A DNA stretch of 64,000 bases, taken from the NCBI GenBank assembly GCA_024278175.1, contig JAJRTS010000061.1, forward strand, positions 80,176 through 144,175, given 5' to 3'. Below, in pieces: positions 28,786 to 37,404 of the stretch. The notes under the pieces were generated by a model. That model ran no database searches. It worked only from the letters and a program-made list of their open reading frames with translations, and was not told the DNA's origin. The position numbers and the translations under genes were made by a program. Each line of letters begins with the position of its first letter. Within the stretch, counting starts at the first letter, position 1. This stretch comes from Gemmatimonadales bacterium (GTDB lineage: Bacteria > Gemmatimonadota > Glassbacteria > GWA2-58-10).

Positions 28786-30348
28786 ATGGCGCTTTACAAC
28801 AGAATGGAATTGCAATTCCGTCAGGAGCTGCAGATCAATCCACGCCTCTATCAGGCGATGGACCTGCTGCAGATGCCCATGCTGGACCTTCAGGTTCACC
28901 TTAAGCAGGAGCTGATGGTTAATCCCTTCCTGGAGATGCTTGAAGATGCCGAGGAGGGAATCGAGACCACGGACGAGGCCGGGGACGAAGCGGGTGAGGA
29001 TGAAACGGCTGAAAGCGAGCAGTACGAAGAGTCGGAGCCGGAGATGGTGGACGATGAGAATGCCGGGGATGAACAGCCGGGCGAGCCGGAGCTGTCGTAT
29101 GACGACGAGGTTGACCCGCTGATTGACGGGAAGCCTGAGGACGGCGACCTGACCAGTAAGGATCAGGATGAGATTGACTGGGATGAGATCCTGCGCGAGA
29201 ACGACAATATCGACTACGACAATTTCGTCCAGGAAGTGGATGACCGCGAGTTCCGCGAAAAAGCTCCCACCAGCGGCCGCTCCCTTTACGAGCATCTTAT
29301 CGAGCAGTTGTACCTGCTCAAACTCGACAGCGCTCAGCGCAGGATCGGCGAAGAAATAATCGGCGATATCGACGATGACGGTTACCTGCAAAGCTCGATC
29401 AGCGAGATTGCCTTCCGCCTTCGCGCCGAAGAGGACGAGGTCAGCGAGGTGCTCGGGCGGATCAAGACCCTGGAACCGGTGGGTGTCGGCGCCATGAACC
29501 TTCGCGAATGCCTGCTGATCCAGTTGCGGGATAAAGGGCAGGAAGGTGAGTTGGTTTACCAGTTGGTGGAGGACTATTTCGAGGAACTTTCAAAGCGCCA
29601 CTGGCAGGATATCGCCAAGGCCACCGGCCTGAGTCTGAAAGTTATCCAGGACGCCGCCGACGAGATCGCCCGGCTGGAGCCCAAGCCCGGGCGGCTGATC
29701 AGCGAGGGCCGCGAAGACAACTATGTGATTCCCGACCTGGTGGTCGATAAGGTGGAGGGCGAGTATGTGGTCTATGTCAACGACTTCAACCTTCCGCACC
29801 TTCGCCTGAGCCGCGCCTACAAGGATATCGCCCGCGACAAAAAACAGTTCAAGGGTGAGGCCAAGGAATTTATTTACAACAAGCTCAACAGCGCCAACTG
29901 GTTGATCCAGGCCATAGAGCAGCGCAAGCAGACCATGCTCAAGGTGATGCGCTTTATCGTGGAAAAACAGCACGATTTTTTTGAATACGGGATCAGCCAC
30001 CTCAAGCCGCTTACCCTGCGCGAGGTTTCCGAGGTGATCGAGATGCACGAATCGACGATCAGCAGGGTAACCAACGACAAGTATTGCCAGACTCCCAGGG
30101 GAGTGTTTCAACTCAAGTTCTTCTTCAGTGTCGGCCTGGCCAGTGATAACGGCGAGGACGTGTCGGCAAGGGGGATCAAGAGCAATATCTCCAAGATGAT
30201 CGAAAACGAGGATACCTCCAAGCCTCTCACGGACCAGGAAATAGTCGCCCGCCTCAAGGCCGAGGGGATCAAGATCGCCAGGCGCACGGTGGCTAAATAC
30301 CGCGACCAGTTGGGCATCCTGCCCGCCAGGATGCGCAAGCGCGTCTGA
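28786..30348 (+). CDS. rpoN: RNA polymerase sigma-54 factor
   Basis: 520 residues. Directs RNA polymerase to -24/-12 promoters that need AAA+ activators. Region I is at the N-terminus, Q/L-rich (LQFRQELQINPRLYQAMDLL, residues 8-27), ending in NPFLEMLED; region II is a long acidic linker (~45-140, rich in Glu/Asp); the core-binding and HTH domains follow; and the RpoN box ARRTVAKYRDQLGI is at ~498-511. All diagnostic parts are intact, and the acidic linker is on the long side. It follows lptB as in many bacteria (lptB-rpoN-hpf order) and precedes hpf and the PTS genes. No activator gene is seen in this window. Confidence 0.97.
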   Translation: MALYNRMELQFRQELQINPRLYQAMDLLQMPMLDLQVHLKQELMVNPFLEMLEDAEEGIETTDEAGDEAGEDETAESEQYEESEPEMVDDENAGDEQPGEPELSYDDEVDPLIDGKPEDGDLTSKDQDEIDWDEILRENDNIDYDNFVQEVDDREFREKAPTSGRSLYEHLIEQLYLLKLDSAQRRIGEEIIGDIDDDGYLQSSISEIAFRLRAEEDEVSEVLGRIKTLEPVGVGAMNLRECLLIQLRDKGQEGELVYQLVEDYFEELSKRHWQDIAKATGLSLKVIQDAADEIARLEPKPGRLISEGREDNYVIPDLVVDKVEGEYVVYVNDFNLPHLRLSRAYKDIARDKKQFKGEAKEFIYNKLNSANWLIQAIEQRKQTMLKVMRFIVEKQHDFFEYGISHLKPLTLREVSEVIEMHESTISRVTNDKYCQTPRGVFQLKFFFSVGLASDNGEDVSARGIKSNISKMIENEDTSKPLTDQEIVARLKAEGIKIARRTVAKYRDQLGILPARMRKRV

Positions 30349-30437
30349 GGTTTTTCAACCGCGGTCGTCATTTTTCCGGCATTATCTGCCCTTGAGCGGT
30401 GGACAAGCGGCACGATTCAGGTTATGTTAAAACAGGT

Positions 30438-30503
30438 GTATGTCAGCGGACTTTAAGGTCCGTGGTTAGCCACCACTTATACCATTTATACGGGAGGACA
30501 TAC
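30438..30503 (+). ncRNA. Possible structured RNA upstream of hpf
   Basis: GTATGTC (30438-30444) pairs perfectly with GACATAC (30497-30503), enclosing two hairpins: GGAC-TTTAAG-type loop-GTCC (30448-30461) and GTGG-TTAG-CCAC (30462-30473). This makes a small branched structure in the 272-base gap between rpoN and hpf. It does not match a riboswitch class I can name. Could be a 5' leader regulatory element of hpf or chance pairing. Confidence 0.3.
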
Positions 30504-30620
30504 CAAAAAACGCATTGTCGCGGTGACTGCAATCAAGGTGAACTGCAATGGGGTTTGGGAGCAGTAATAATTGTGATGTGGGAATTAGGCAAGGTATGCT
30601 GAAACCTGAAGGGGGAATTA

Positions 30621-31055
30621 ATGCAGATCAACATCACCCGGAAAAGTGCGGGACTCAGTGACAGTCTGAGAACATATGTCGAAAGCAAGCTCGAGGGATT
30701 GGAAGGGCGTTTTAACAATGTTATCGATGCCAACGTTCTGATCAGTGAGCACGGCAAGGAGAATTGCGTTGAAGTTAATCTTCGTGTAACCGGCGTCAAC
30801 GTGTTCGCCAAGGACAATAACACGAACCTCAGGGCCGCTTTCGATTTCTGTGTCGATAAATTGGAAAAGCAACTCTCAAAGAGGAAAGAAAAGATGCGCC
30901 GCAAAACACTTACCCCGCAGGAGGCGCTTCTGAGCGGGAAAGTGTTTGCCGAGAGTAATCCGGAGCCGGAGAGCAAGGATAGTCCGGATCAGCCGGTTCT
31001 GTTGTTCGATCCGGAAGAGGAAAGGGACGAGCCGGAACAACGCACCGGCACCTGA
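30621..31055 (+). CDS. hpf: Ribosome hibernation promoting factor (HPF/RaiA family)
   Basis: 144 residues with GGGGG seven bases before ATG 30621. The N-terminal ~100 residues match the HPF/RaiA (sigma-54 modulation) domain: MQINITRKSAGLSDSLRTYV, then LRVTGVNVFAKDNNTNLRAAFD and KLEKQLSKRKEK. HPF binds the 30S subunit in the mRNA/tRNA channel and causes dimerised or silent ribosomes in slow growth. The C-terminus is a short acidic tail, not the full long-HPF dimerisation domain, so it is between short and long forms. The position right after rpoN is the classic one. A long hairpin follows the stop. Confidence 0.93.
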   Translation: MQINITRKSAGLSDSLRTYVESKLEGLEGRFNNVIDANVLISEHGKENCVEVNLRVTGVNVFAKDNNTNLRAAFDFCVDKLEKQLSKRKEKMRRKTLTPQEALLSGKVFAESNPEPESKDSPDQPVLLFDPEEERDEPEQRTGT

Positions 31056-31091
31056 TTTTCCGGGCGGTTTCGCACTAAAGCGGTAATTAAT

Positions 31092-31136
31092 CGCAAAGCC
31101 GCGTCCTCCGCATCAGCCGGAGGATGCGGCTTTGCG
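31092..31136. other. 19-bp hairpin between hpf and hprK
   Basis: Arms 31092-31110 and 31118-31136 (CGCAAAGCCGCGTCCTCCG and its near-complement) pair over 19 positions with one G-T wobble and a 7-base loop. No T run follows on the plus strand, so it is more likely an mRNA-stability or processing hairpin than a simple terminator. Confidence 0.55.
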
Positions 31137-31174
31137 CAATCTGCCCTTGTACGCTAAGCAGATGTGGGTTCCCG

Positions 31175-32143
31175 ATGCAACAGGAAGAGAAATCAATCCA
31201 GGTCGCCACGCTGTTGTCCGATTGCGCCGACCGGTTCAAACTCCGGCTGCTTACCAGCGAGAGCACTCTTGGGAGCAGGATTATCAACGCTGAAATCAGC
31301 AGGCCGGGGCTGATCCTGGCCGGGTTCAGCAAGCGCTTTGCCTGGGACAGGACACAGGTGATAGGCGAGACCGAAGTTGTTTACATGGAGAGCCTGGACA
31401 GCGCCACGCTGGAGCGTTATCTGGACAAGATGTGCGCGTTTGAAATCCCCTGCATTTTCGTCTCAAAGGGTCTCGACGCCCCGCAGGCTCTGCTCGATGC
31501 CGCCGAGCGTCACGGCCGTCCGGTGCTGGGCACCAGGCTGGGGACCCAGGACTTCACCCGGCGCTTCAGCGCCTTTCTCGAAACCAATTTTGCCCCCCGG
31601 CAGTACCTTCACGGCTCCCTGGCCGATGTCTACGGAGTGGGCCTGCTTTATATCGGCCCCAGTGGAATAGGCAAGAGCGAGTGCGTGTTGGACCTGGTCG
31701 AGCGTGGACACCGGCTTGTTTGCGATGACGTGGTGCATATTACCCGCGAGAACAACGAGACTCTGGTAGGCATGGCTAACGAGGGACTGGGGCACCACAT
31801 GGAGATCAGGGGGTTGGGGATAATCGATGTGTTCCGGCTCTTCGGGATCAGGGCCGTGCGCAAGCGTAAGCGGATCGAGGTCGTGGTGGAGTTGGTCAAC
31901 TGGGAGGATAGCGGCGATATCGACCGCACCGGCCTTGACGACCGCACGACCGAAATACTGGGAGTCACCCTGCCGTTGGTTCAGGTTCCGCTGGTGCCGG
32001 GCAAGAACATTACGGTTATCAGCGAAGTGATCGCCACCAACCATCTGCTCAAACTCAAGGGCCACCACTCGGCCAGGGAGTTCAATCGCAGTTTGCTTGA
32101 ACAAATGAAGCAAGTCGATTATATTGACGAGGTTTCGGAATAA
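31175..32143 (+). CDS. hprK: HPr kinase/phosphorylase
   Basis: 322 residues from ATG 31175 (the longer frame from 31124 runs through the hairpin region and is unlikely). Phosphorylates or dephosphorylates a serine of HPr in response to metabolite levels. The N-terminal domain ~1-135 is the usual variable HprK domain; the C-terminal kinase has Walker A YIGPSGIGKSECVLDL (~159-174), CDDVVHIT and the signature EIRGLGIIDVFRLFGI. All active-site blocks are intact. HprK occurs in Firmicutes and in several Gram-negative groups. HPr and Enzyme I genes follow directly. Confidence 0.96.
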   Translation: MQQEEKSIQVATLLSDCADRFKLRLLTSESTLGSRIINAEISRPGLILAGFSKRFAWDRTQVIGETEVVYMESLDSATLERYLDKMCAFEIPCIFVSKGLDAPQALLDAAERHGRPVLGTRLGTQDFTRRFSAFLETNFAPRQYLHGSLADVYGVGLLYIGPSGIGKSECVLDLVERGHRLVCDDVVHITRENNETLVGMANEGLGHHMEIRGLGIIDVFRLFGIRAVRKRKRIEVVVELVNWEDSGDIDRTGLDDRTTEILGVTLPLVQVPLVPGKNITVISEVIATNHLLKLKGHHSAREFNRSLLEQMKQVDYIDEVSE

Positions 32144-32225
32144 CCTGAAAATTTGCGGAGTTATCCGGTTCGTTATGACAAAGGTCAGGTAGTATCCAAG
32201 TTGCATTCCGCAAAGAAAACGATCG

Positions 32226-32510
32226 ATGATGCCACAGATGCGTACAGAGGTTGTAATCCTGAACAAGTTGGGCCTGCATGCCAGACCGGCGGCGCTGCTG
32301 GTCCAGGCCACCAGCAAGTTTAAGAGTGAGATCTACCTTAAAAAAAACGACATGGAAGTAAATGCCAAGAGCATTCTGGGTGTGATGATGCTTGCGGCCG
32401 AGTGTGGCGCTACCCTGGCCGTATCGGTCGCCGGAGAGGACGCCGAGGACGCGGTGAAAACAGTGGTCGAACTGTTCGAGAGTAAGTTCGGCGAGGACCA
32501 GGAGGAGTAG
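32226..32510 (+). CDS. ptsH: Phosphocarrier protein HPr
   Basis: 94 residues. Carries phosphate on His in LNKLGLHARPAALLV (the GLHARPA site, ~18), accepted from Enzyme I. The regulatory serine block NAKSILGVMML (~48-58) is kept, so HprK next door can act on it. Start codon ATG 32226; two further in-frame ATGs within five residues are equally possible. A C-terminal acidic tail EDQEE is added. Seven bases separate it from ptsI, so they are translated from one mRNA. Confidence 0.96.
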   Translation: MMPQMRTEVVILNKLGLHARPAALLVQATSKFKSEIYLKKNDMEVNAKSILGVMMLAAECGATLAVSVAGEDAEDAVKTVVELFESKFGEDQEE

Positions 32511-32517
32511 TTCTAAG

Positions 32518-34335
32518 ATGCCCAAGCCCGCATCCGGTAAACAGGAGAAGGGCTCCGGAAGGAAAAGAAGGAAAGGCCAACTGACGATTGCCGGGCTGGC
32601 CGCGTCTCCGGGGCTGGTGATGGGCAAGGTGACCATTGTCGGCGACGGGGTGACGAATATCCCGGTCCGCAAGCTGGACAGTTCTCAGGTGGAAAGCGAG
32701 ATAGAGCGTTTCCGCCACTCACTGCAGGAAACCCGCCGGCAGTTTATCGAGTTGTGCGACCGCCTGCGCGACAAACTCAAGAAAGAATCCGCGGCAATAT
32801 TTGACGCCCACCTGCTGATGATCGACGACGTTACGGTTATCGACCGCACGATTACGCTTGTCCGTGAAAAAAAGATAGGCGCCGAGCAAGCCTACTCGAT
32901 GACTGTCGACAGTTTCATCAAGGTGCTTGGCGCAGTGGAAAACGACAGCTACCTTCGCGCGCGCACCGCCGATATCCGCGATGTGGAGCGCAGGGTGCTC
33001 TCCAACCTGATGGGCCTGGGCGATACTTCCAGAATCAAGCTGAGCGAACCCTCCGTGCTGATCGCCCACGATCTCACTCCGTCCCAGACCGCCCAGCTCG
33101 ACCGGAAGCTGGTGCTGGGCTGTGCTACCGATGTAGGCGGCAGCACCAGCCATACGGCCATTCTCAGCCGGTCCCTGGAGATCCCGGCGGTGGTGGGGCT
33201 GGGAAATATCAGTGCCCAGGTTGTCAACGGGGATCAGGTGATTGTCGATGGTTACCTCGGCCGGGTGATCGTGCGGCCCAACAGCGAGCAGATTGATCGT
33301 TTTTTCGCGCGAGCCAAGGCATTCAGGAAAATAGAGGAGCGGTTGGCGGAACTGAAGGACCTGCCGGCGCGCACGGTTGACGGGACCCTCGTTGAGCTCT
33401 CGGCCAATATCGAGTTTCCCAGTGAGCTGGATTCGGTACTCAGCCACGGAGCAAAGGGTGTGGGCCTGTTCCGTACCGAATTTCTTTATCTGACCCGCAA
33501 CGACCTTCCCAGCGAGCAGGAGCAGTACGAGGCTTATTCGCAGGTGGCCAGCCGGATCGCGCCGGACCAGGTGATTATCCGCACGCTGGATCTGGGTGCG
33601 GACAAATTCTCCAGCCAGATCCAGCCGTTCCCCGACCCCAATCCGTACCTGGGCAACCGGGCGATCAGGATTTGTCTGAAGCGCAAAGACATATTCCGCA
33701 CCCAGTTGCGCGCTATTTTCCGCGCCACCGCTCACGGAGATGTCAAGATACTGCTGCCGCTGGTCTCGGCGGTGGAGGAATTGAAGAAGGCGGTGGCCTT
33801 TGTCCGCAGGGTACGCCGGGAACTGACCGATGAGGGCGTGGCCATGGCCGGGAATGTTCAGATCGGCAGCATGATTGAGGTGCCCTCTGCGGCGCTGTTG
33901 ATCGAGGATTTCCTGCCCTATGTCGATTTCATCTCTATCGGCACCAACGACCTGATCCAGTACGTGATGGCTGTCGACAGGGGGAACGAGCGCGTAGCCC
34001 ATCTCTACCAGCCGCTGAACCCGGCGGTAATCCGGCTGATTGGCAAAGTGGTTGCCGCCGCCCGCGAAAACAACAAATGGGTGGGTGTTTGCGGTGAGAT
34101 GGCGGGTGACCCGTATACGGCCCTGTTGCTGGTGGGGCTGGGTGTTGACGAGTTGTCCACCAGTGCGGCGGCCATTCCGCGGATCAAGAAAGTGATCCGC
34201 TCGATCTCTTTCGAACAGGCGCGCAGGATAGCCGAAAAGGTGCTGACGTTAAACAGTGCGGCCAAGATCAAGAATTATCTGACCCAGAGGATCGAAGAGC
34301 TTGACGAGGGGATAATAGAGATATTCGGCGAGTGA
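32518..34335 (+). CDS. ptsI: PTS Enzyme I (phosphoenolpyruvate-protein phosphotransferase)
   Basis: 605 residues. Transfers phosphate from PEP to HPr. The first ~22 residues are a basic Lys/Arg-rich extension not seen in typical EI (~570-575 residues). Then come LTIAGLAASPGLVMGKV, the HPr-binding helical region, the phospho-His site GGSTSHTAILSRSLEIPA, and the PEP-binding TIM barrel with GVGLFRTEFLYL, DLGADK, NRAIRICL and the C-terminal GVCGEMAGDP. All catalytic blocks are present. No EIIA, EIIB or EIIC gene is found in the window, so this chain may be regulatory only. Confidence 0.96.
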   Translation: MPKPASGKQEKGSGRKRRKGQLTIAGLAASPGLVMGKVTIVGDGVTNIPVRKLDSSQVESEIERFRHSLQETRRQFIELCDRLRDKLKKESAAIFDAHLLMIDDVTVIDRTITLVREKKIGAEQAYSMTVDSFIKVLGAVENDSYLRARTADIRDVERRVLSNLMGLGDTSRIKLSEPSVLIAHDLTPSQTAQLDRKLVLGCATDVGGSTSHTAILSRSLEIPAVVGLGNISAQVVNGDQVIVDGYLGRVIVRPNSEQIDRFFARAKAFRKIEERLAELKDLPARTVDGTLVELSANIEFPSELDSVLSHGAKGVGLFRTEFLYLTRNDLPSEQEQYEAYSQVASRIAPDQVIIRTLDLGADKFSSQIQPFPDPNPYLGNRAIRICLKRKDIFRTQLRAIFRATAHGDVKILLPLVSAVEELKKAVAFVRRVRRELTDEGVAMAGNVQIGSMIEVPSAALLIEDFLPYVDFISIGTNDLIQYVMAVDRGNERVAHLYQPLNPAVIRLIGKVVAAARENNKWVGVCGEMAGDPYTALLLVGLGVDELSTSAAAIPRIKKVIRSISFEQARRIAEKVLTLNSAAKIKNYLTQRIEELDEGIIEIFGE

Positions 34336-34515
34336 TGTTCCGGCCCTGTCCCGCTCACGCAGCGGCCCCTGCTGTTCTTTCTGCTGTTTGCCGTAGTTTC
34401 TTCAACTGCCTGTTAACAAGTGTGTTGAAGTATCACGACCACCATGGAGATCGAGCTGTCATCGATCAGCCAACGGTCACTTTACCTGCCCCCGACGGCG
34501 GAATAGATAAAAAAT

Positions 34516-35346
34516 TTGATTGATTTTCATCTGCATACGAGTCTCTGCGGGCACGCCTCGGGAACGATGGAGCAGTATGTGCAACATGCGCTGCACTCCG
34601 GCCTGCGGGAAATCGGCTTCAGCGGCCATTATCCCTATCCCGGCGCGTTGCGCAATCCGCCGCCGGATTGCGTGATCCCGGCCGAGCAGTTCGAGAGCTA
34701 TCTTACCGAAGCCCGTCGCCTTCGCAACAAGTACGCAGGGCGTCTGAGCGTTCGTATCGGCGCCGAATTCGACTACCTGGGGCCCGAAATCAGTTTCCAT
34801 CCCCTGGAGGTGTCCCGCGCTCTGGGCCTTGATTTCTGCCTTTGCTCGGTGCATATAGTGGACGGTGTGGTTATCGACCACACTCCCGGCGAGCTGCGCA
34901 GCTGCGTGTCGGAATTCCCCGGCGGAATCGATGACCTCTACAGGCGCTACTGGGAAACCGTGCTGGAGATCTGCCGCCCGGGGTGGTGTACGACCCTGGG
35001 GCACCTGGACCTGATCAAAAAGTTCAGCAATGAGAGCGACCTTCGCCCTTCAAGCCAGCCGGTGGAGCTGATCGGCCGGGTGCTCGATGCTATCGCCGCC
35101 GCCGGGCTGGTGCTGGAAATCAACACCTCGGGCTGGGACAAACCCTGTGCCGAACAATATCCCTCGCTGGAGATACTGCGCGGGGCCGCCAGGCGGGGGA
35201 TAGCGCTCACCGTCGGCAGCGATGCCCACTCACCCGGCGATGTCGGCCGCAAGTTCGACCGGCTGCGCGGCCTGCTGGCTCAACTGGGCGTGTCCACCCT
35301 GGCCCGGTTCGAGAACCTGGAGCGCGGGGAATACTTACTGCTATGA
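34516..35346 (+). CDS. hisJ: Histidinol-phosphatase, PHP family (HisJ/HisK type)
   Basis: 276 residues from a TTG at 34516. The start has no clear ribosome site, but the family begins MIDFHLHTSLCGHA, as here. Metal-binding motifs of PHP phosphoesterases: DFHLHT, GFSGHYPYPG, a Glu in IGAEFDYLG, SVHIVDG, TLGHLDLIKKF and SDAHSPGDVG. Expected reaction: histidinol phosphate to histidinol, the penultimate step of histidine synthesis. It stands apart from the his operon at 57-64 kb, where an HAD phosphatase also sits between hisC and hisB, so two candidates exist for one step. The symporter gene starts 26 bases downstream. Confidence 0.85.
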   Translation: MIDFHLHTSLCGHASGTMEQYVQHALHSGLREIGFSGHYPYPGALRNPPPDCVIPAEQFESYLTEARRLRNKYAGRLSVRIGAEFDYLGPEISFHPLEVSRALGLDFCLCSVHIVDGVVIDHTPGELRSCVSEFPGGIDDLYRRYWETVLEICRPGWCTTLGHLDLIKKFSNESDLRPSSQPVELIGRVLDAIAAAGLVLEINTSGWDKPCAEQYPSLEILRGAARRGIALTVGSDAHSPGDVGRKFDRLRGLLAQLGVSTLARFENLERGEYLLL

Positions 35347-35371
35347 ATGGTCATTTGTGGAAGGAGTTACT

Positions 35372-36616
35372 TTGCGTAAAATGGGGCTGACGAGCTGGAT
35401 TTTTATCGGTATCATTCTGGGTGTTTTCTCCGGCTGGCTGATTGGAGAGCCGCTGCTGGTGGTTTCCCAGCCGATGGGGACCGTTTTTCTACGGCTGCTG
35501 AAGATGGTTATCGTTCCGCTGGTGTTCAGCTCGATTGTCACCGGCGTTGCCGGTATCGGCAGCACGGGCAGGCTGGGACGGCTCGGCGGCAAGACCATGC
35601 TCTATTACCTGACCACCTCCCTGCTGGCAATCCTGACCGGCCTGATGATAGTCAATATTGTCAAGCCCGGTGTGGGCGCCCAGTTGGGCCTGCAGACCCC
35701 GCCAGAGAGTATCGCCACCCAAGGGACCGGAATCGGTGACCTGTTGCTGCGCATGATTCCCGAAAACCCGCTCGCGGCGGCCGCCGAGGGACGGATGCTG
35801 CAGCTTATCTTTTTCGCCATCCTGTTCGGCGTTTTTATCACCCGTGTGCCCCGTAAGTTCGGTCAGCCGCTGGAGTCTTTCGTTAACGGGCTGTTCGAGG
35901 TGATGATGCAGATGACGCGCTTCATCATCTATCTCACCCCCTTCGGCGCGTTCGGCCTGGTCGGCTCGATAGTGGCCCGTACCGGGTTCGCGCCGTTTGT
36001 TCCGCTGGGCAAGTACGCCCTGTGCGTTGTGGCAGCGCTGCTGATCCACGCATGTATCACGCTGCCCCTGCTGCTGCGTCTCATCGGAAAGATCAACCCG
36101 CTCAAGCAGCTCAAGGCGATGTCTCCCGCGCTGATGACCGCTTTTTCCACCGCCAGCAGCTCGGCGACCCTGCCGCTGACGATGGAGTGTATCGAGGACA
36201 GGGCCGGAGTGAGCAACAAGACCAGCAGTTTCGTGCTGCCGCTGGGGGCGACTGTCAACATGGACGGCACGGCGCTCTACGAGTGCGTGGCGGTGATCTT
36301 TATCGCCCAGTACTATTCCAGCCAGGGACAGGTGCTGGAGCTTTCGATGGTGCAGCAGGGGGTGGTGGTGCTCACGGCGCTGATGGCCTCAATCGGGGCG
36401 GCGGGTATTCCGCTGGCCGGGCTGGTGATGATGAGCGTGGTGCTCGATGCCGTGGGTTTGCCGCTGGAGGGCGTGGGCCTGATCCTGGCCGTGGACCAGA
36501 TCCTGGACATGGGCCGCACCACGGTCAACGTCTGGAGCGACTCCTGCGGCACGTCGATTATCGCTTCCAGCGAGGGCGAAACAGAGTTGAAAATCCTGGC
36601 GGGCGACCGGAGCTGA
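35372..36616 (+). CDS. Dicarboxylate/amino acid:cation symporter (DAACS family)
   Basis: 414 residues from TTG 35372, chosen for the GGAAGGAG seven bases upstream and because the frame before it reads through hisJ. An inner-membrane sodium- or proton-coupled importer of glutamate, aspartate or C4-dicarboxylates. Eight transmembrane segments and re-entrant loops; family motifs are MVIVPLVFSSIVTGVAG, the Ser-rich STASSSATLPLT (HP1), PLGATVNMDGTALYE (the NMDGT motif) and GIPLAGLVMM with DQILDMGRTTVNVWSD. Sodium-binding NMDGT is intact, suggesting sodium coupling (inference). Exact substrate cannot be set. A terminator follows at 36646-36668. Confidence 0.93.
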   Translation: MRKMGLTSWIFIGIILGVFSGWLIGEPLLVVSQPMGTVFLRLLKMVIVPLVFSSIVTGVAGIGSTGRLGRLGGKTMLYYLTTSLLAILTGLMIVNIVKPGVGAQLGLQTPPESIATQGTGIGDLLLRMIPENPLAAAAEGRMLQLIFFAILFGVFITRVPRKFGQPLESFVNGLFEVMMQMTRFIIYLTPFGAFGLVGSIVARTGFAPFVPLGKYALCVVAALLIHACITLPLLLRLIGKINPLKQLKAMSPALMTAFSTASSSATLPLTMECIEDRAGVSNKTSSFVLPLGATVNMDGTALYECVAVIFIAQYYSSQGQVLELSMVQQGVVVLTALMASIGAAGIPLAGLVMMSVVLDAVGLPLEGVGLILAVDQILDMGRTTVNVWSDSCGTSIIASSEGETELKILAGDRS

Positions 36617-36645
36617 TGCAGGGGGAGCTTGCGCTGGAACACACC

Positions 36646-36668
36646 CCGCCCGCTACCGGCGGTTTTTT
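36646..36668 (+). terminator. Rho-independent terminator after the DAACS symporter
   Basis: CCGCC (36646-36650) pairs with GGCGG (36658-36662) over a 7-base loop, followed by six T (36663-36668). The same block reappears, without the T run, at 39017-39037. Confidence 0.6.
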
Positions 36669-36702
36669 GCAGATTTCACACCAGCTTGCTGCGGAGAGAG
36701 TT

Positions 36703-36797
36703 TATTGGTTTGGGCTAGTCGTAGGGGCGGCCCCATCTGTCCATTTTTCCCTGGCTGGGATTGGCCGTAGGGGCGAACCTCGTGTTCGCCCGCAAAA
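36703..36797. repeat. GTAGGGGCG-type intergenic repeat, copies A
   Basis: Two units sit here: GTAGGGGCGGCCCC from 36721 and a longer unit from 36767 to 36797 that starts GTAGGGGCGAACCTCGTG and contains the inverted pair GGGCGAAC / GTTCGCCC. The longer unit is identical over 31 bases to 39146-39176. A related TTTGGGCTAGTC lead stands before the first unit and, as TTTGGGATAGTC, before the 39146 copy. Confidence 0.75.
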
Positions 36798-36818
36798 GTT
36801 TCTATCCTATCCGCCCTT

Positions 36819-37388
36819 CTAAAAACTATCCACCACCGCCATGATCTCATCGCGGAACCAGGCCAGCACAGCGCTGGCCATGCTGCTGAGCAAAACCATG
36901 TACAACGGGACGGCGCGCTCTACCAGCGGCAGGTTCACGTTACGGTTCAGCGCCACTCCGGCCCCGTCGATCCAGCCGTAGAGCGTGGTGGACGCCGTTG
37001 TCAGCCAACTGTCCCCGCCTGAGCGGAGCGCATCGAGCGTACCGGCCCCCGTGCTGAAATCAACCGTCCAGAGCATCACGGCAAGCGAGCCTGCCATCAC
37101 CGCCGCCGCCGCCACTCCCAGCCCGATCCCCCGCCGGAACGCCTTCTGCTCCGCTGCCACAAGTTGCTCGCGCCGCCGGGCTTCGGCCATGATTTTATCC
37201 GCAAGGCCGGGCGGGGCACTCACTTGCGCAGTATTCTCCAGCGCGGCCAAGATTTTTTCGTGAACCGCGGCAAGCTCCTCACAGGCAGGGTCCGCGGTGC
37301 GGGCAGCGTCCATCCGGCGCCGCAGCTCTATCTCCAGAGCGCCTTCCACGTAATCGGCCACGTGCTGTTCAAATTCCCGGTAGTCCAT
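36819..37388 (-). CDS. Anti-sigma-factor-like membrane protein
   Basis: 189 residues from ATG 37388, with GAGG five bases before it; a GTG at 37394 is also open. The N-terminal ~80 residues are helical and begin DYREFEQHVADYVEGALEIEL, the pattern of ECF anti-sigma factors, but the HxxxCxxC zinc site is lacking (only one Cys, in DPACEEL). A transmembrane helix lies at ~86-107 (GIGLGVAAAAVMAGSLAVML) and a second near the C-terminus. It lies 16 bases downstream of the sigma gene on the same strand, the usual sigma/anti-sigma order. The role is inferred from context and pattern. Confidence 0.6.
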   Translation of the reverse strand: MDYREFEQHVADYVEGALEIELRRRMDAARTADPACEELAAVHEKILAALENTAQVSAPPGLADKIMAEARRREQLVAAEQKAFRRGIGLGVAAAAVMAGSLAVMLWTVDFSTGAGTLDALRSGGDSWLTTASTTLYGWIDGAGVALNRNVNLPLVERAVPLYMVLLSSMASAVLAWFRDEIMAVVDSF

Positions 37389-37404
37389 CGTCACCTCGCG
37401 GTAT

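Noticed and set aside
30421..30505. tRNA-like cloverleaf before hpf
   Set aside because: Stems are present but there is no acceptor/T-arm with GTTCGA and no proper anticodon loop.
30349..30620. -24/-12 promoter for hpf
   Set aside because: Searched for GG-10 bases-GC; candidate TGGGAATTAGGC and others did not have the right spacing.
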